Part shown: positions 7,841-15,203 of the stretch, in pieces
How positions within the stretch are numbered: the stretch's first letter is position 1
Layout of the letters: each line of letters starts with the position of its first letter
Assembly: GCA_017455605.1 (NCBI GenBank)
Contig: JAFSZO010000110.1
Coordinates: 1 to 35,576, forward strand
Length of the DNA: 35,576 bases
Reading direction: 5' to 3'
Source: Clostridia bacterium
Lineage (GTDB): Bacteria > Bacillota > Clostridia > Christensenellales > CAG-1252
Program-made: the position numbers and the translations under genes
Notes under the pieces: generated by a model
Seen by the model: only the letters and a program-made list of their open reading frames with translations
What the model was told of the DNA's origin: nothing
The model's database searches: none

Positions 7841-8695
7841 ATGGACAATTTGACGAACTATTTTCAAAACATCGGTTGGCTGTCGATCGTGGATGCGGCG
7901 GTGCTGATCGCGTTTCTCGTCGTGGTCATGGTCTTTTTCTTCCGCAAGAAGAATTATCGCGTCGGCATCTTCTTCGTGCTTTTTACCTTGTTCATGGTCG
8001 GCGTCGACGTCGCGATCTCCTTCTTCGACGTCAAGTCGATCTACTTCACGCGGGAGATCCTCCGTATGCTGGCGATCATCTTCATCGTCGCGAGCGCCGT
8101 GGTCTACCAGTCCGATCTGAAGCTCCTCTTTGCAAAGTTCGGCGGACAGGCGGAGGAGAACGTCTATGCGAAGCTCCACAATTCCCGCAACGAGGACGAC
8201 CTGCGTTACGCCTCGGGTGAGATCGTCAAGGCGTGCCAAAACCTCGCGAAGAACAACATCGGCGCCTTGATCGTCGTCTGCCCGACCATCATCTCTTCCA
8301 ATATGCTGGATACCGGTATCCGTCTGAACAGCGTGCTGTCCGCTCCCTTACTCGAGAGCATTTTCAACCCGCACGCCCCCTTGCACGACGGCGCCGTCAT
8401 TATCAAGAACAATATGGTGCTCGCGGCGGGCTGCTTCCTGCCTCTGTCGCAGAATCCCTCGATCAGCAAGGACCTCGGCACCCGTCACCGCGCCGCCATC
8501 GGCATCACCGAGGAGAGCGACGTGCTGACCATCGTCGTCAGCGAGGAGACGGGCATCATCTCCCTCGTGCAGAACGGCGACATCAAGCGCTACATCACGG
8601 GTGAAAAGCTGATGGACGCCCTCGACACCGCCTTCGGCATCACCGACCTCAGCCGCAGGAGCTCCAGACAGTTCGGGAGGAACGTCAGGAAATAA
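7841..8695 (+). CDS. cdaA: Diadenylate cyclase CdaA
   Basis: Makes the second messenger c-di-AMP from two ATP; it controls potassium and osmolyte uptake and cell-wall balance in Bacillota. The 284 residues have the CdaA layout: three N-terminal membrane helices (about 14-34, 40-60, 76-90) and a DAC domain with catalytic DGA at 183-185 and RHR at 215-217. The ribosome site AGAGGTG at 7828-7834 points to the ATG at 7841, not the in-frame GTG at 7832. Its stop shares a base with the next start (TAATG). The usual partner cdaR is absent; DUF1015 takes that position. Confidence 0.95.
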   Translation: MDNLTNYFQNIGWLSIVDAAVLIAFLVVVMVFFFRKKNYRVGIFFVLFTLFMVGVDVAISFFDVKSIYFTREILRMLAIIFIVASAVVYQSDLKLLFAKFGGQAEENVYAKLHNSRNEDDLRYASGEIVKACQNLAKNNIGALIVVCPTIISSNMLDTGIRLNSVLSAPLLESIFNPHAPLHDGAVIIKNNMVLAAGCFLPLSQNPSISKDLGTRHRAAIGITEESDVLTIVVSEETGIISLVQNGDIKRYITGEKLMDALDTAFGITDLSRRSSRQFGRNVRK

Positions 8696-9921
8696 TGAAA
8701 GACATCGTGAGGATCCCGCGCGTTCTCCTGCCGAAGGAGGGCGTGGATATGAGTAAATGGGCTGTCATCGCCTGCGACCAGTTCACTTCGCAGGGACAGT
8801 ATTGGAATGCATTGCAGGACTATTGCGGCGACGTCTCCGCGCTCAACGTCATTTTCCCCGAGTATTACCTCGACAAGGGGGATATGGAGGCGCGCATCCG
8901 CAGCATCAACGATCACATGACCAAATACCTTTCGGAGGGCGTTTTCCGCGAAGTGGAGGGCGTGATCCTCACCGAGAGGGAGACCGCGTACGGGCACAAG
9001 CGCACCGGCATTTTGCTCGCGCTCGATCTCGAAGAGTACGATTTCCGCACGGGCGTCCGTCCGATGATCCGCGCGACCGAGGCGACGGTCAAGGAGCGTC
9101 TCCCCGTTCGACTGAAGATCCGCGAACACGCTCCCCTCGAGCTCCCGCACGTGCTGATCCTGATCGACGACGAGGACCATACCGTCATCGAGCCTCTCGT
9201 TCGGGAGGCGGAGGCGACCGCGCCCCTCTACGACGCCGATCTCAATATGAACGGCGGGCATATCAAGGGCTATCTGCTCCCGCACCCCGAGCGAGCTGTC
9301 GAGGCGATCCGCGCGCTCTCCTCTGAGGATCGTATGCTCTCGCGTTACGGCGACCGCACACCTTTTCTCTTCGCCGTCGGCGACGGCAACCAGTCCGTAG
9401 CCACCGCGAAACTGATGTGGGAGAGCATCAAACCTACCCTATCCGAGGCGGAGCGGGAGAGCCATCCCGCGCGTTTCGTACTCGCCGAGATCGTGAACCT
9501 TTACGACGAGGACCTCGTCTTTGAGGCGATCCACCGCGTCGTCTTCGGTGTGGGCGAGTCCTTCATCACCGAGATGCAGGCGGCACTCTCCGGCGAGGGA
9601 CACGTCAGCCTGCTTTATCGCGACAAGATGTACGGCGTCTCCGTTCCCCGCGTGGCGGCGGAGGCGGTCAAGGCGGTGCAGAACTTCATCGACCGCTATC
9701 TCGCTACGCACGAGAACGCGTCGGTCGACTACATACACGGCGACGGCTATCTCGCGGAGGTGGCGGCGGCGAAGGACGGCGTCGCGATCTTTATGCCCGT
9801 GATGGAGAAGAGGGACCTGTTTCCCTACGTCGTACGGCACGGATCTCTCCCGCGCAAGACCTTTTCGATGGGGGAGGCGGAGGAGAAACGGTATTACTTA
9901 GAAGCGCGCAAGATCGTTTGA
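8695..9921 (+). CDS. DUF1015 family protein
   Basis: 408 residues matching the DUF1015 pattern from end to end: the N-terminal RIPRVLLP and WAVIACDQFTSQ, a central LILIDDEDHTVIEPL, and DGNQSVATAK where the family normally reads DGNHSxAxAK, so the histidine is replaced by glutamine. Known: DUF1015 is widespread in anaerobes, often beside serine-biosynthesis genes, with no settled biochemical role that I can cite. Translational coupling to cdaA is the only local clue. A family A hairpin element begins inside its last codon. Confidence 0.85.
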   Translation: MKDIVRIPRVLLPKEGVDMSKWAVIACDQFTSQGQYWNALQDYCGDVSALNVIFPEYYLDKGDMEARIRSINDHMTKYLSEGVFREVEGVILTERETAYGHKRTGILLALDLEEYDFRTGVRPMIRATEATVKERLPVRLKIREHAPLELPHVLILIDDEDHTVIEPLVREAEATAPLYDADLNMNGGHIKGYLLPHPERAVEAIRALSSEDRMLSRYGDRTPFLFAVGDGNQSVATAKLMWESIKPTLSEAERESHPARFVLAEIVNLYDEDLVFEAIHRVVFGVGESFITEMQAALSGEGHVSLLYRDKMYGVSVPRVAAEAVKAVQNFIDRYLATHENASVDYIHGDGYLAEVAAAKDGVAIFMPVMEKRDLFPYVVRHGSLPRKTFSMGEAEEKRYYLEARKIV

Positions 9922-10043
9922 GGGCGAATGCATCGCGGAGCTCTTTGTTTCTGACTTCGGCTTGACGAAATCACGTACAAGGAGTACGCTCATTCGCACA
10001 AGCCTTGTCGAGCCTCGATCTCCGCGCGCCTTCGCCCTCAAAC
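9916..10043 (+). repeat. Family A nested-hairpin element, copy 1
   Basis: Nested pairing found by hand: GTTTGAGGGCGAA (9916-9928) with TTCGCCCTCAAAC (10031-10043); CGCGGAG (9934-9940) with CTCCGCG (10020-10026); GGCTTG (9959-9964) with CAAGCC (9999-10004); CGAA (9966-9969) with TTCG (9993-9996); CGTAC (9974-9978) with GTACG (9984-9988), loop AAGGA. Unpaired constant blocks are CTTTGTTTCTG (9943-9953) and TTGTCGAGCCTCG (10005-10017). The outer arm contains the DUF1015 stop codon. No T-tract follows, so it is not a standard terminator. Confidence 0.8.
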
Positions 10044-10190
10044 AGGTGCGAATGCATCGGGTCGTTGCGGAACGAAGGTAAAAAAGCGGATATCATCCGA
10101 CTTCGGCTTGACGAAATCACGTACAAGGAGTACGCTCATTCGCACAAGCCTCGTCGAGCCTCGACCTCCGCGCGCCTTCGCCCTCAAACG
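10044..10190 (+). repeat. Family A element, copy 2 (tandem)
   Basis: Same inner hairpin as copy 1, from GGCTTG at 10105-10110 to CAAGCC at 10145-10150, 146 bp downstream. The 3' half repeats copy 1 almost exactly. The 5' half differs (a GCGGATATCATC block replaces CTTTGTTTCTG), yet GCGAA/TTCGC and GCGG/CCGC can still pair across the inner hairpin. Confidence 0.7.
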
Positions 10191-10335
10191 GGAGCGAATG
10201 CATCGGGTCGTACCGAACGAAGGTAAAAAAGCGGATATCATCTGACTTCGGCTTGACGAAATCACGTACAAGGAGTGCGCTCATTCGCACAAGCCTTGTC
10301 GAGCCTCGACCTCCGCGCGCCTTCGCCCTTAAATC
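10191..10335 (+). repeat. Family A element, copy 3 (tandem)
   Basis: GGCTTG at 10250-10255 to CAAGCC at 10290-10295, 145 bp after copy 2. The tip reads CGTAC-AAGGA-GTGCG, so one A-to-G change converts a T-A pair into a G-T wobble and leaves the stem intact. Elsewhere nearly identical to copy 2, which indicates recent tandem duplication. Confidence 0.7.
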
Positions 10336-10435
10336 GGTGCGTTCGCGTGAGAACGGAAAGTGGCACTGCTTGCGCCGTCAGGCGCACGGAAAGAACGGAA
10401 TGCCGACACGGTCGGCTGAAAGAAAGGAGAACAAA
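10336..10435 (+). other. Leader of the aspartate kinase gene
   Basis: A small hairpin TGCGCC-GTCA-GGCGCA at 10371-10386 is followed by the ribosome site AAGGAG at 10424-10429. I see no lysine riboswitch and no clear -35/-10 pair, so the promoter may lie in or before the repeats. Confidence 0.4.
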
Positions 10436-11749
10436 ATGAAAGTATGTAAATTCGGCGGCAGCAGTATGGCGTCGGCGGAGACCATCCGCCGCGTCGCGGA
10501 GATCATTCGTTCGGATTCGGACAGGCGTTACGTCGTCGTGTCTGCCCCGGGCAAGCGCTTTTCCGCGGATATCAAGATCACGGACAGTTTACTCACCGCG
10601 TATGCCGAGAGCAGGAAGGGCGGCGCGTTGCGTGCTCTCCTCGCCCCCATTCGCGAGCGGTTTGAAGGCATTGCGAAGGATCTCGGCGTAGCGGAAAAGG
10701 TGGACCTTGCCGCGCTCTTTGCCGAGATCGAGAGCGGTATCGCCGCTTCTCCCATTCCCGACTATGCGGCGGCGCAGGGCGAACGCCTCTCCGCGATGCT
10801 CCTCGCGGCGTTTATGGACGCTGTTTTCGTGGATGCGAAGGATATCATCCGTTTTGCGGACAACGGCACTTTCAATGCGGAGTACACCAACGACGTGGCG
10901 CGTAAACGTCTGCTCGCCGAGAGCTCGCTCGTCGTGATCCCCGGCTTTTACGGCAGCACGTCGGCGGGGCAGATCCGCACCTTCAGCCGTGGCGGCAGCG
11001 ACGTCACGGGCGCGATCGTCGCGCGTGCGGTGAAAGCGGACCTCTACGAGAACTGGACCGACGTCAACGGCTTTTTGACCGCCGATCCTCGCATCGTCGA
11101 TCATCCGAAGCCCATACCCGAGCTCTCCTATCGCGAGCTCCGCGAGCTGTCCTATATGGGCGCGAACGTCCTGCACTCCGAGAGCATCTTCCCGGTGCGC
11201 AAGGCGAATATCCCCATCAACATCAAGAACACCTTCGAGCCGACGAACCCCGGCACGATGATCCTGCCGGGCGCCCTGCATCATGATCGCCTCATTACGG
11301 GTATCGCGGGCAAGAAGGGCTTCGTCAGCGTCCTGATCGAGAAGTCGATGATGAACAACGAGATCGGTTTCACGCGCAAGCTGCTCTCCGTCCTCGAGAA
11401 TTTGAATATGAGCTTCGAGCATCTGCCCAGCGGCATCGACACGATGACCCTCATTCTCGCGGACACCGAGATCGGCGGCAAAATGCAGGAGCTCGTCGGT
11501 GGCATCCGTGAGGCGGTCAGCCCCGACAGGCTCGAGATCCAGTCCGATCTCGCCCTCATCGCCACCGTGGGTCACGGCATGGCGTACAAGCCGGGCACCG
11601 CGTCCCGCCTCTTTACCGCGCTCTCGCGCGTGGGGGTCAACATCAAGATGATCGACCAAGGCTCCAGCGAGCTGAATATCATCGTCGCGGTCGCGGGCGA
11701 GGATTACGAGAAGGCGATCAACGCGATCTACGAAGAATTTATCAACTGA
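10436..11749 (+). CDS. lysC: Aspartate kinase
   Basis: Phosphorylates aspartate, the first step toward lysine, methionine and threonine; threonine synthase is encoded at 30.2 kb. 437 residues: kinase domain with KFGGSS at 5-10, a GERLSA motif, TFSRGGSDVTGAI and YENWTDVNGFLTADPR, then two ACT domains (about 300-437) for amino-acid feedback. The monofunctional, ThrA/LysC-III-like layout suits clostridia. The frame is open back to 10253, but AAGGAG at 10424-10429 and the MKVCKFGGSS start fix the ATG at 10436. A ROK kinase follows 17 nt later. Confidence 0.94.
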   Translation: MKVCKFGGSSMASAETIRRVAEIIRSDSDRRYVVVSAPGKRFSADIKITDSLLTAYAESRKGGALRALLAPIRERFEGIAKDLGVAEKVDLAALFAEIESGIAASPIPDYAAAQGERLSAMLLAAFMDAVFVDAKDIIRFADNGTFNAEYTNDVARKRLLAESSLVVIPGFYGSTSAGQIRTFSRGGSDVTGAIVARAVKADLYENWTDVNGFLTADPRIVDHPKPIPELSYRELRELSYMGANVLHSESIFPVRKANIPINIKNTFEPTNPGTMILPGALHHDRLITGIAGKKGFVSVLIEKSMMNNEIGFTRKLLSVLENLNMSFEHLPSGIDTMTLILADTEIGGKMQELVGGIREAVSPDRLEIQSDLALIATVGHGMAYKPGTASRLFTALSRVGVNIKMIDQGSSELNIIVAVAGEDYEKAINAIYEEFIN

Positions 11750-11766
11750 AGACAAGAGGTGAAACT

Positions 11767-12723
11767 ATGATTTATGCAGGTGTGGACGTCGGCGGAATGA
11801 GCATCAAGTGCTGTCTTGCCACCGAGAAGGGCGAAATCCTCGCCAAGGACAGTTTCAAGACGGAGAAGGACCTCACGTGCGCGGGCATGGCAGAGCAGAC
11901 CGCCGCGTGCATCAAGTCCCTCGCCGCGAAGGCTCAGGTCGCCGAGAGCGAGATCGTTGCTGTCGGTATGGGCATCCCCGGTACGGTGGACGGCAAGAAG
12001 GGAATGATCGTCTATAGCAACAACATTCGGATGGATCACGCTCCCATTGTGAAGGAAATGAAGAAACACTTTGCCTGTCCCGTCTACGTTGAGAACGACG
12101 CCAACGCCGCCGCCGTGGGCGAAGCGGTCTTCGGCGCAGCCAAGGGACTGAACGACGTTTTGCTCATCACCCTCGGCACGGGGGTCGGCACGGGCATCAT
12201 CGCGAACGGCAGGATGATCACGGGCAAGGGCGGCACCGGTGCGGAAGGTGGTCACACCATGATCCGCATGAACGGCGAGCCTTGCACCTGCGGCAATCGC
12301 GGCTGCTACGAGGCATACGCCTCCGCCACTGCACTCCTTCGGCAGACCGAGCGGATGGTACAGCGCCGTCCCGACAGTTTGCTCGCTCGCCTCTGGGCGG
12401 AGCGTGGCAGGTCCGGGCGCGTCCCCTTCGACGCGGCGAAAGCGGGCGATCCCGCCGGGCTAAAGGTGGTCCGTGACTACGTGAAATACGTTGCGGCGGG
12501 CTTGCAGGGGATGGTCAACATCTTCCGTCCCGACGTCGTCTTGATCGGCGGCGGCATCAGCAACCAAGGGGACTACTTCATCAGCAGCGTTTCTCGCAGG
12601 CTCAATCACATCGTGTTCGGCGCGGGCATCAATCCGCGCGTGAAGGTGAGGGCGGCGGAGCTGAAGAATGATGCGGGGTTATTGGGCGCAGTAGCCCTCG
12701 CTGTAAAAGGTGCCAACGCATAA
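11767..12723 (+). CDS. ROK family sugar kinase (glucokinase-like)
   Basis: 318 residues. The N-terminal phosphate motif YAGVDVGGMSIK, the PVYVENDANAAAVGE catalytic region (D of END as base), ITLGTGVGTGIIANG, GAEGGH and the zinc motif CTCGNRGCYE are all present, so the protein should be an active ROK kinase rather than a NagC-type repressor (no N-terminal HTH). Glucose is the commonest substrate of this subgroup in Bacillota, but N-acetyl sugars are possible. AGAGGTG ahead of the ATG gives the start. The last 12 nt of the gene form the outer arm of family A copy 4. Confidence 0.9.
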   Translation: MIYAGVDVGGMSIKCCLATEKGEILAKDSFKTEKDLTCAGMAEQTAACIKSLAAKAQVAESEIVAVGMGIPGTVDGKKGMIVYSNNIRMDHAPIVKEMKKHFACPVYVENDANAAAVGEAVFGAAKGLNDVLLITLGTGVGTGIIANGRMITGKGGTGAEGGHTMIRMNGEPCTCGNRGCYEAYASATALLRQTERMVQRRPDSLLARLWAERGRSGRVPFDAAKAGDPAGLKVVRDYVKYVAAGLQGMVNIFRPDVVLIGGGISNQGDYFISSVSRRLNHIVFGAGINPRVKVRAAELKNDAGLLGAVALAVKGANA

Positions 12724-12834
12724 GGCGGCATCTACTTTGTTTCTGCCTGCGGCTTTGCGACATCACGTACAAGGAGTACGCTCAATCGCAAAGCCTTGTC
12801 GAGCCTCGTATCTCCCACCTTTTGCGTTGGCACC
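12709..12834 (+). repeat. Family A nested-hairpin element, copy 4
   Basis: Pairing: GGTGCCAACGCA (12709-12720, the last codons of the ROK gene) with TGCGTTGGCACC (12823-12834), then AAGG (12722-12725) with CCTT (12818-12821), GG (12727-12728) with CC (12815-12816); inner stem GGCTTTGCGA (12751-12760) with TCGCAAAGCC (12786-12795); tip CGTAC-AAGGA-GTACG. Constant blocks CTTTGTTTCTG (12735-12745) and TTGTCGAGCCTCG (12796-12808) match copy 1, while every stem differs from copy 1 outside the tip. Confidence 0.85.
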
Positions 12835-12871
12835 GGTGTGAGTTCGTAGCGCGGCGACCGCGCATAACAGC

Positions 12872-12992
12872 GAGCGCGTATAAGGGCGCATCTGCTTCGT
12901 TTCTGCCTTCGCGTTAGCGAAATCACGTACAATGAGTACGCTCATTCGCTCCCGCTCGTCGAGCCTTGCATCTGCAACCCTTCTCCGCGCTC
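12872..12992 (+). repeat. Family A nested-hairpin element, copy 5
   Basis: Pairing: GAGCGCG (12872-12878) with CGCGCTC (12986-12992); AAGGG (12882-12886) with CCCTT (12978-12982); GCG (12911-12913) with CGC (12953-12955); AGCGAA (12916-12921) with TTCGCT (12945-12950); tip CGTAC-AATGA-GTACG. Constant blocks are CTTCGTTTCTG (12895-12905) and TCGTCGAGCCTTG (12956-12968). A third independent set of stem sequences. A small hairpin GCGCGG-CGA-CCGCGC (12849-12863) separates it from copy 4. Confidence 0.82.
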
Positions 12993-13028
12993 TTTGCATT
13001 AAAAAACGAGCGAAGCGGGTCCTCATGT

Positions 13029-13095
13029 ATTCCGCATTCCGCATTCCGAATTCCGAATTAAGCGGAGCGTAGCGACTCGCCATTCCTAATTAAAA
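13029..13095 (+). repeat. Heptamer repeat block
   Basis: ATTCCGC/ATTCCGA heptamers, a short spacer and one ATTCCTA unit ending ATTAAAA. It abuts the ribosome site (GGGAGG) of the flavodoxin gene. Together with family A copies 4 and 5 it fills the 382-bp gap 12724-13105; I see no gene there. Confidence 0.8.
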
Positions 13096-13105
13096 GGGAG
13101 GCTAT

Positions 13106-13555
13106 ATGAAAACCTTATTCATTTATTATTCCTTCACCGGCAACGGCGACATCGTCGCCGAGAAAATGGTCGAATTGGGGGCGGACGTGCGCAAGGTCGC
13201 GCTCGAGAAGCCTCTGCCTCGGTCCTTCTTTTGGTCCGTGATGACGGGCGGCTTTCTCGCGGGGCTCGGCTACAAGGCACCCCTTAGGGGCTTTGATCCT
13301 TCCCTCGACGGCTACGACCGCGTCGTGATCGGTTCTCCCGTCTGGAACGGGCGTATCAGTTGCCCCATCAATACCGTCCTCGCCACCCTCGACCTCACGG
13401 GCAAAGAGGTCGCATTCGTCCTCTATGCCGGTGGCGGCGCGGCGCCCAAGGCGGTCTCCCGCCTGTCGAAGTCCCATCCCTCCGCCCCCGTCGTCGTCCT
13501 GAAGGAACCGAAAAAATACGCGGACGAACTCGAGAAGTTGGACGGGTTATTCTGA
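13106..13555 (+). CDS. Flavodoxin family protein
   Basis: 149 residues with a flavodoxin fold: an N-terminal FMN phosphate loop YYSFTGNGDIVAEKM, then YDRVVIGSPVWNGRISCPINTVL, where the W stacks on the flavin ring, and VAFVLYAGGGAAPKAV. Known: such single-domain flavodoxins carry electrons in anaerobes or act as small NADPH-dependent reductases. GGGAGG lies 7 nt before the ATG. Convergent with the XRE gene 15 nt downstream. Partner unknown. Confidence 0.85.
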   Translation: MKTLFIYYSFTGNGDIVAEKMVELGADVRKVALEKPLPRSFFWSVMTGGFLAGLGYKAPLRGFDPSLDGYDRVVIGSPVWNGRISCPINTVLATLDLTGKEVAFVLYAGGGAAPKAVSRLSKSHPSAPVVVLKEPKKYADELEKLDGLF

Positions 13556-13570
13556 AACAGATGGATATCG

Positions 13571-13786
13571 TTATTGACTGAATCGTCCCTCGAACCCGAG
13601 CAGATCGTCGGTCGAGACGAGGAAGTATTCGGCGAGCTTTACGAGCTCGTCGCTTTTTATGTCCGAGACGCCGTTCTCCCAGCGGCAGATCGTCGCGTCG
13701 CTGACGCCGATCGCCTTGCCGAGCGCCATAATGGACAGTCCGCTTTCCGCGCGCAGTTCTTTTAGTCTTTCCGCGAACTTTCTCAT
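13571..13786 (-). CDS. XRE-family HTH regulator
   Basis: 71 residues, essentially one Cro/CI helix-turn-helix: FAERLKELRAESGLSIMALGKAIGVSDATICRWENGVSDI, with a short tail. It is transcribed away from the coiled-coil gene at 13890. Between them is an 8+8 bp palindrome inside the promoter of that gene and a half-site over this gene's own -10, so it is probably an autoregulated repressor of the pair (inference). TAAAAT at 13793-13798 ends 6 nt before the ATG and no Shine-Dalgarno is present, which suggests a leaderless mRNA. Confidence 0.87.
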   Translation of the reverse strand: MRKFAERLKELRAESGLSIMALGKAIGVSDATICRWENGVSDIKSDELVKLAEYFLVSTDDLLGFEGRFSQ

Positions 13787-13792
13787 ACTTGC

Positions 13793-13803
13793 ATTTTACT
13801 ACA
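13793..13803 (-). promoter_or_regulatory. XRE gene -10 box overlapping an operator half-site
   Basis: On the minus strand TAAAAT (13793-13798) lies 6 nt before the start codon. ACTACA on the + strand at 13798-13803 repeats the half-site core of the palindrome at 13823-13842. A convincing -35 is not visible. Confidence 0.45.
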
Positions 13804-13819
13804 CAAATGGAATTACATC

Positions 13820-13848
13820 TTGACACTACATAAGTGTAGTGTTATAAT
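13820..13848 (+). promoter_or_regulatory. Perfect consensus promoter with palindromic operator
   Basis: TTGACA (13820-13825), 17-nt spacer, TATAAT (13843-13848): an exact sigma-70/sigma-A consensus. The spacer is filled by ACACTACA-taag-TGTAGTGT (13823-13842), a perfect 8+8 bp inverted repeat that also covers the end of the -35 box. Binding there would block polymerase. The adjacent XRE gene is the obvious candidate. Confidence 0.85.
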
Positions 13849-13889
13849 TCTTATTATTAAACTTTCTGTTTACTTTTGGAGGAAACACT

Positions 13890-15182
13890 ATGGATCAAGG
13901 TATTATTGATAAAAAGAGAGAAACGGTCGGAGATTTGTATTCGATTCGTGCAGGTCTTTCCTATATCAGTGTTTGTGCGGATCGTGTGAAAGCCAATGAT
14001 GAAAAGATCGGTGCTATTGTTCCAAGGATAAAAAAGCGTCAACAGTCGATTGAGGATAGCAAGAAAAGAGTTAGAGAGCAGAGCGGGAAAGCGGACAGGT
14101 TGGAGCACGATTTGTCTGAGACGAAAAACAAATTGTCTGAGACGGAAAGTGTGGTTAACATAGCTCAAAGAAAACTCAAAAACATTTCGCATAAAAGAAT
14201 ATCTTATAAAATAGATTGGGGTTGTTTTGGCTTATGGTTGTTTTCGCTTGTCGTTTTGATAGGGCAAGGAGTCGTTTTTGGATTGTTTATAAAGAACTTT
14301 GATGTCAAAACAGCGGCTGAGGAGTGGTTGTTCATTATTGTTGCAGCCATATTGACTCTGGCGGCGGTTTGTTGGCACATATATCAAGTATATCGACTTG
14401 GAGAGGACATATTGAGTAATAGGCGGCGCGCAAAAGATAATAAGAAACAGGAGATTGATAGTGAAAAGCGTTTTATTGACTCTTGCAATAAAGAAATAAA
14501 GACATATGAGCATAAAATCAAAGAACTATATGACGAGATCCCTAAAGTACAGAGGGAAACTCCGGGTATCATAGAAAAACTGAACGAAAAAATCGAAACA
14601 GAACAAGGTGAGATAGGAAAATGCAATGAAGAAATTGCAATAATAGAAAAAGACAGTTCAGCATTATCCGCAAAGAGTCGTGACGTTTATCAGGCTTTGG
14701 TTGATGCATACGGAGCCTTTTTCCATCCGGATAACTGGAAGCATATTGATAGGGTACTATACTATCTGAATACAGGAAGAGCGGATACTATTCGCGATTC
14801 GTTGAACTTAATGGATCAGAGATTAAACGCGGAACTGATAGCAAATGAGATAAGGCAATCCTCGGAAATGATCTCGGGCGAGATCCGTCGGTCGACGCGT
14901 GAGGTAACAGCAGCGGTTTCCCTTGGAGCGGAGCGTATTCGTGACGCAATGGAACGGGCGGCATCCGCGATAGTGGAGAGCAACAAAGAGATTGCCGCGA
15001 GTAATGATAGGCTCGCGAAACAGACTGCCCATGCAAACTCGATCGCCGCAGCGAATCTCGCGGCCAATCAACGGTTGGTCTCTGCACAGGAATTGAATAA
15101 TTCCCTCCAAAGCAAGGCGAACTCTTCGATGGAACAACTCTTGCGTGACTATCAGGTCGTGAACAATCGTGTGCATTATTGA
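13890..15182 (+). CDS. Two-TM coiled-coil protein of unknown function, AT-rich accessory gene
   Basis: 430 residues. Order: N-terminal coiled coil (about 30-100), two membrane helices (about 111-134 and 146-168), a second coiled coil (about 180-260), the block HPDNWKHIDRVLYYLNTGRADT (279-300) and an Ala/Asn/Ser-rich C-terminus (about 320-430) with long helices. The D-W-x-x-I-D-x-x-x-Y-Y-L-x-T-G-R-A-D pattern recurs in uncharacterised Bacillota proteins; I know no function for it. Base and codon use are clearly more AT-rich than all neighbours (AAA, AGA, ATA common), a sign of transfer. GGAGG precedes the ATG. It is controlled by the strong promoter and palindrome upstream. Confidence 0.8.
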   Translation: MDQGIIDKKRETVGDLYSIRAGLSYISVCADRVKANDEKIGAIVPRIKKRQQSIEDSKKRVREQSGKADRLEHDLSETKNKLSETESVVNIAQRKLKNISHKRISYKIDWGCFGLWLFSLVVLIGQGVVFGLFIKNFDVKTAAEEWLFIIVAAILTLAAVCWHIYQVYRLGEDILSNRRRAKDNKKQEIDSEKRFIDSCNKEIKTYEHKIKELYDEIPKVQRETPGIIEKLNEKIETEQGEIGKCNEEIAIIEKDSSALSAKSRDVYQALVDAYGAFFHPDNWKHIDRVLYYLNTGRADTIRDSLNLMDQRLNAELIANEIRQSSEMISGEIRRSTREVTAAVSLGAERIRDAMERAASAIVESNKEIAASNDRLAKQTAHANSIAAANLAANQRLVSAQELNNSLQSKANSSMEQLLRDYQVVNNRVHY

Positions 15183-15203
15183 TCGTTTGATTGCTTCTAT
15201 TTC

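Noticed and set aside
9953-10335. CRISPR array
   Set aside because: Units are ~145 bp, nearly identical throughout, without spacers or cas genes.
10253-10435. Upstream extension of aspartate kinase
   Set aside because: The added residues are encoded by family A repeat; the ribosome site and family N-terminus fix the start at 10436.
10336-10435. Lysine riboswitch before aspartate kinase
   Set aside because: The leader is too short and lacks the conserved junction elements; only one small hairpin is present.
9916-12992. Integron attC sites
   Set aside because: Imperfect hairpins after genes suggested this, but the RYYYAAC/GTTRRRY core sites and an integrase gene are absent.
9916-12992. Family A hairpins as ordinary intrinsic terminators
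   Set aside because: No T-tract follows the stems, unlike the four real terminators in the window.
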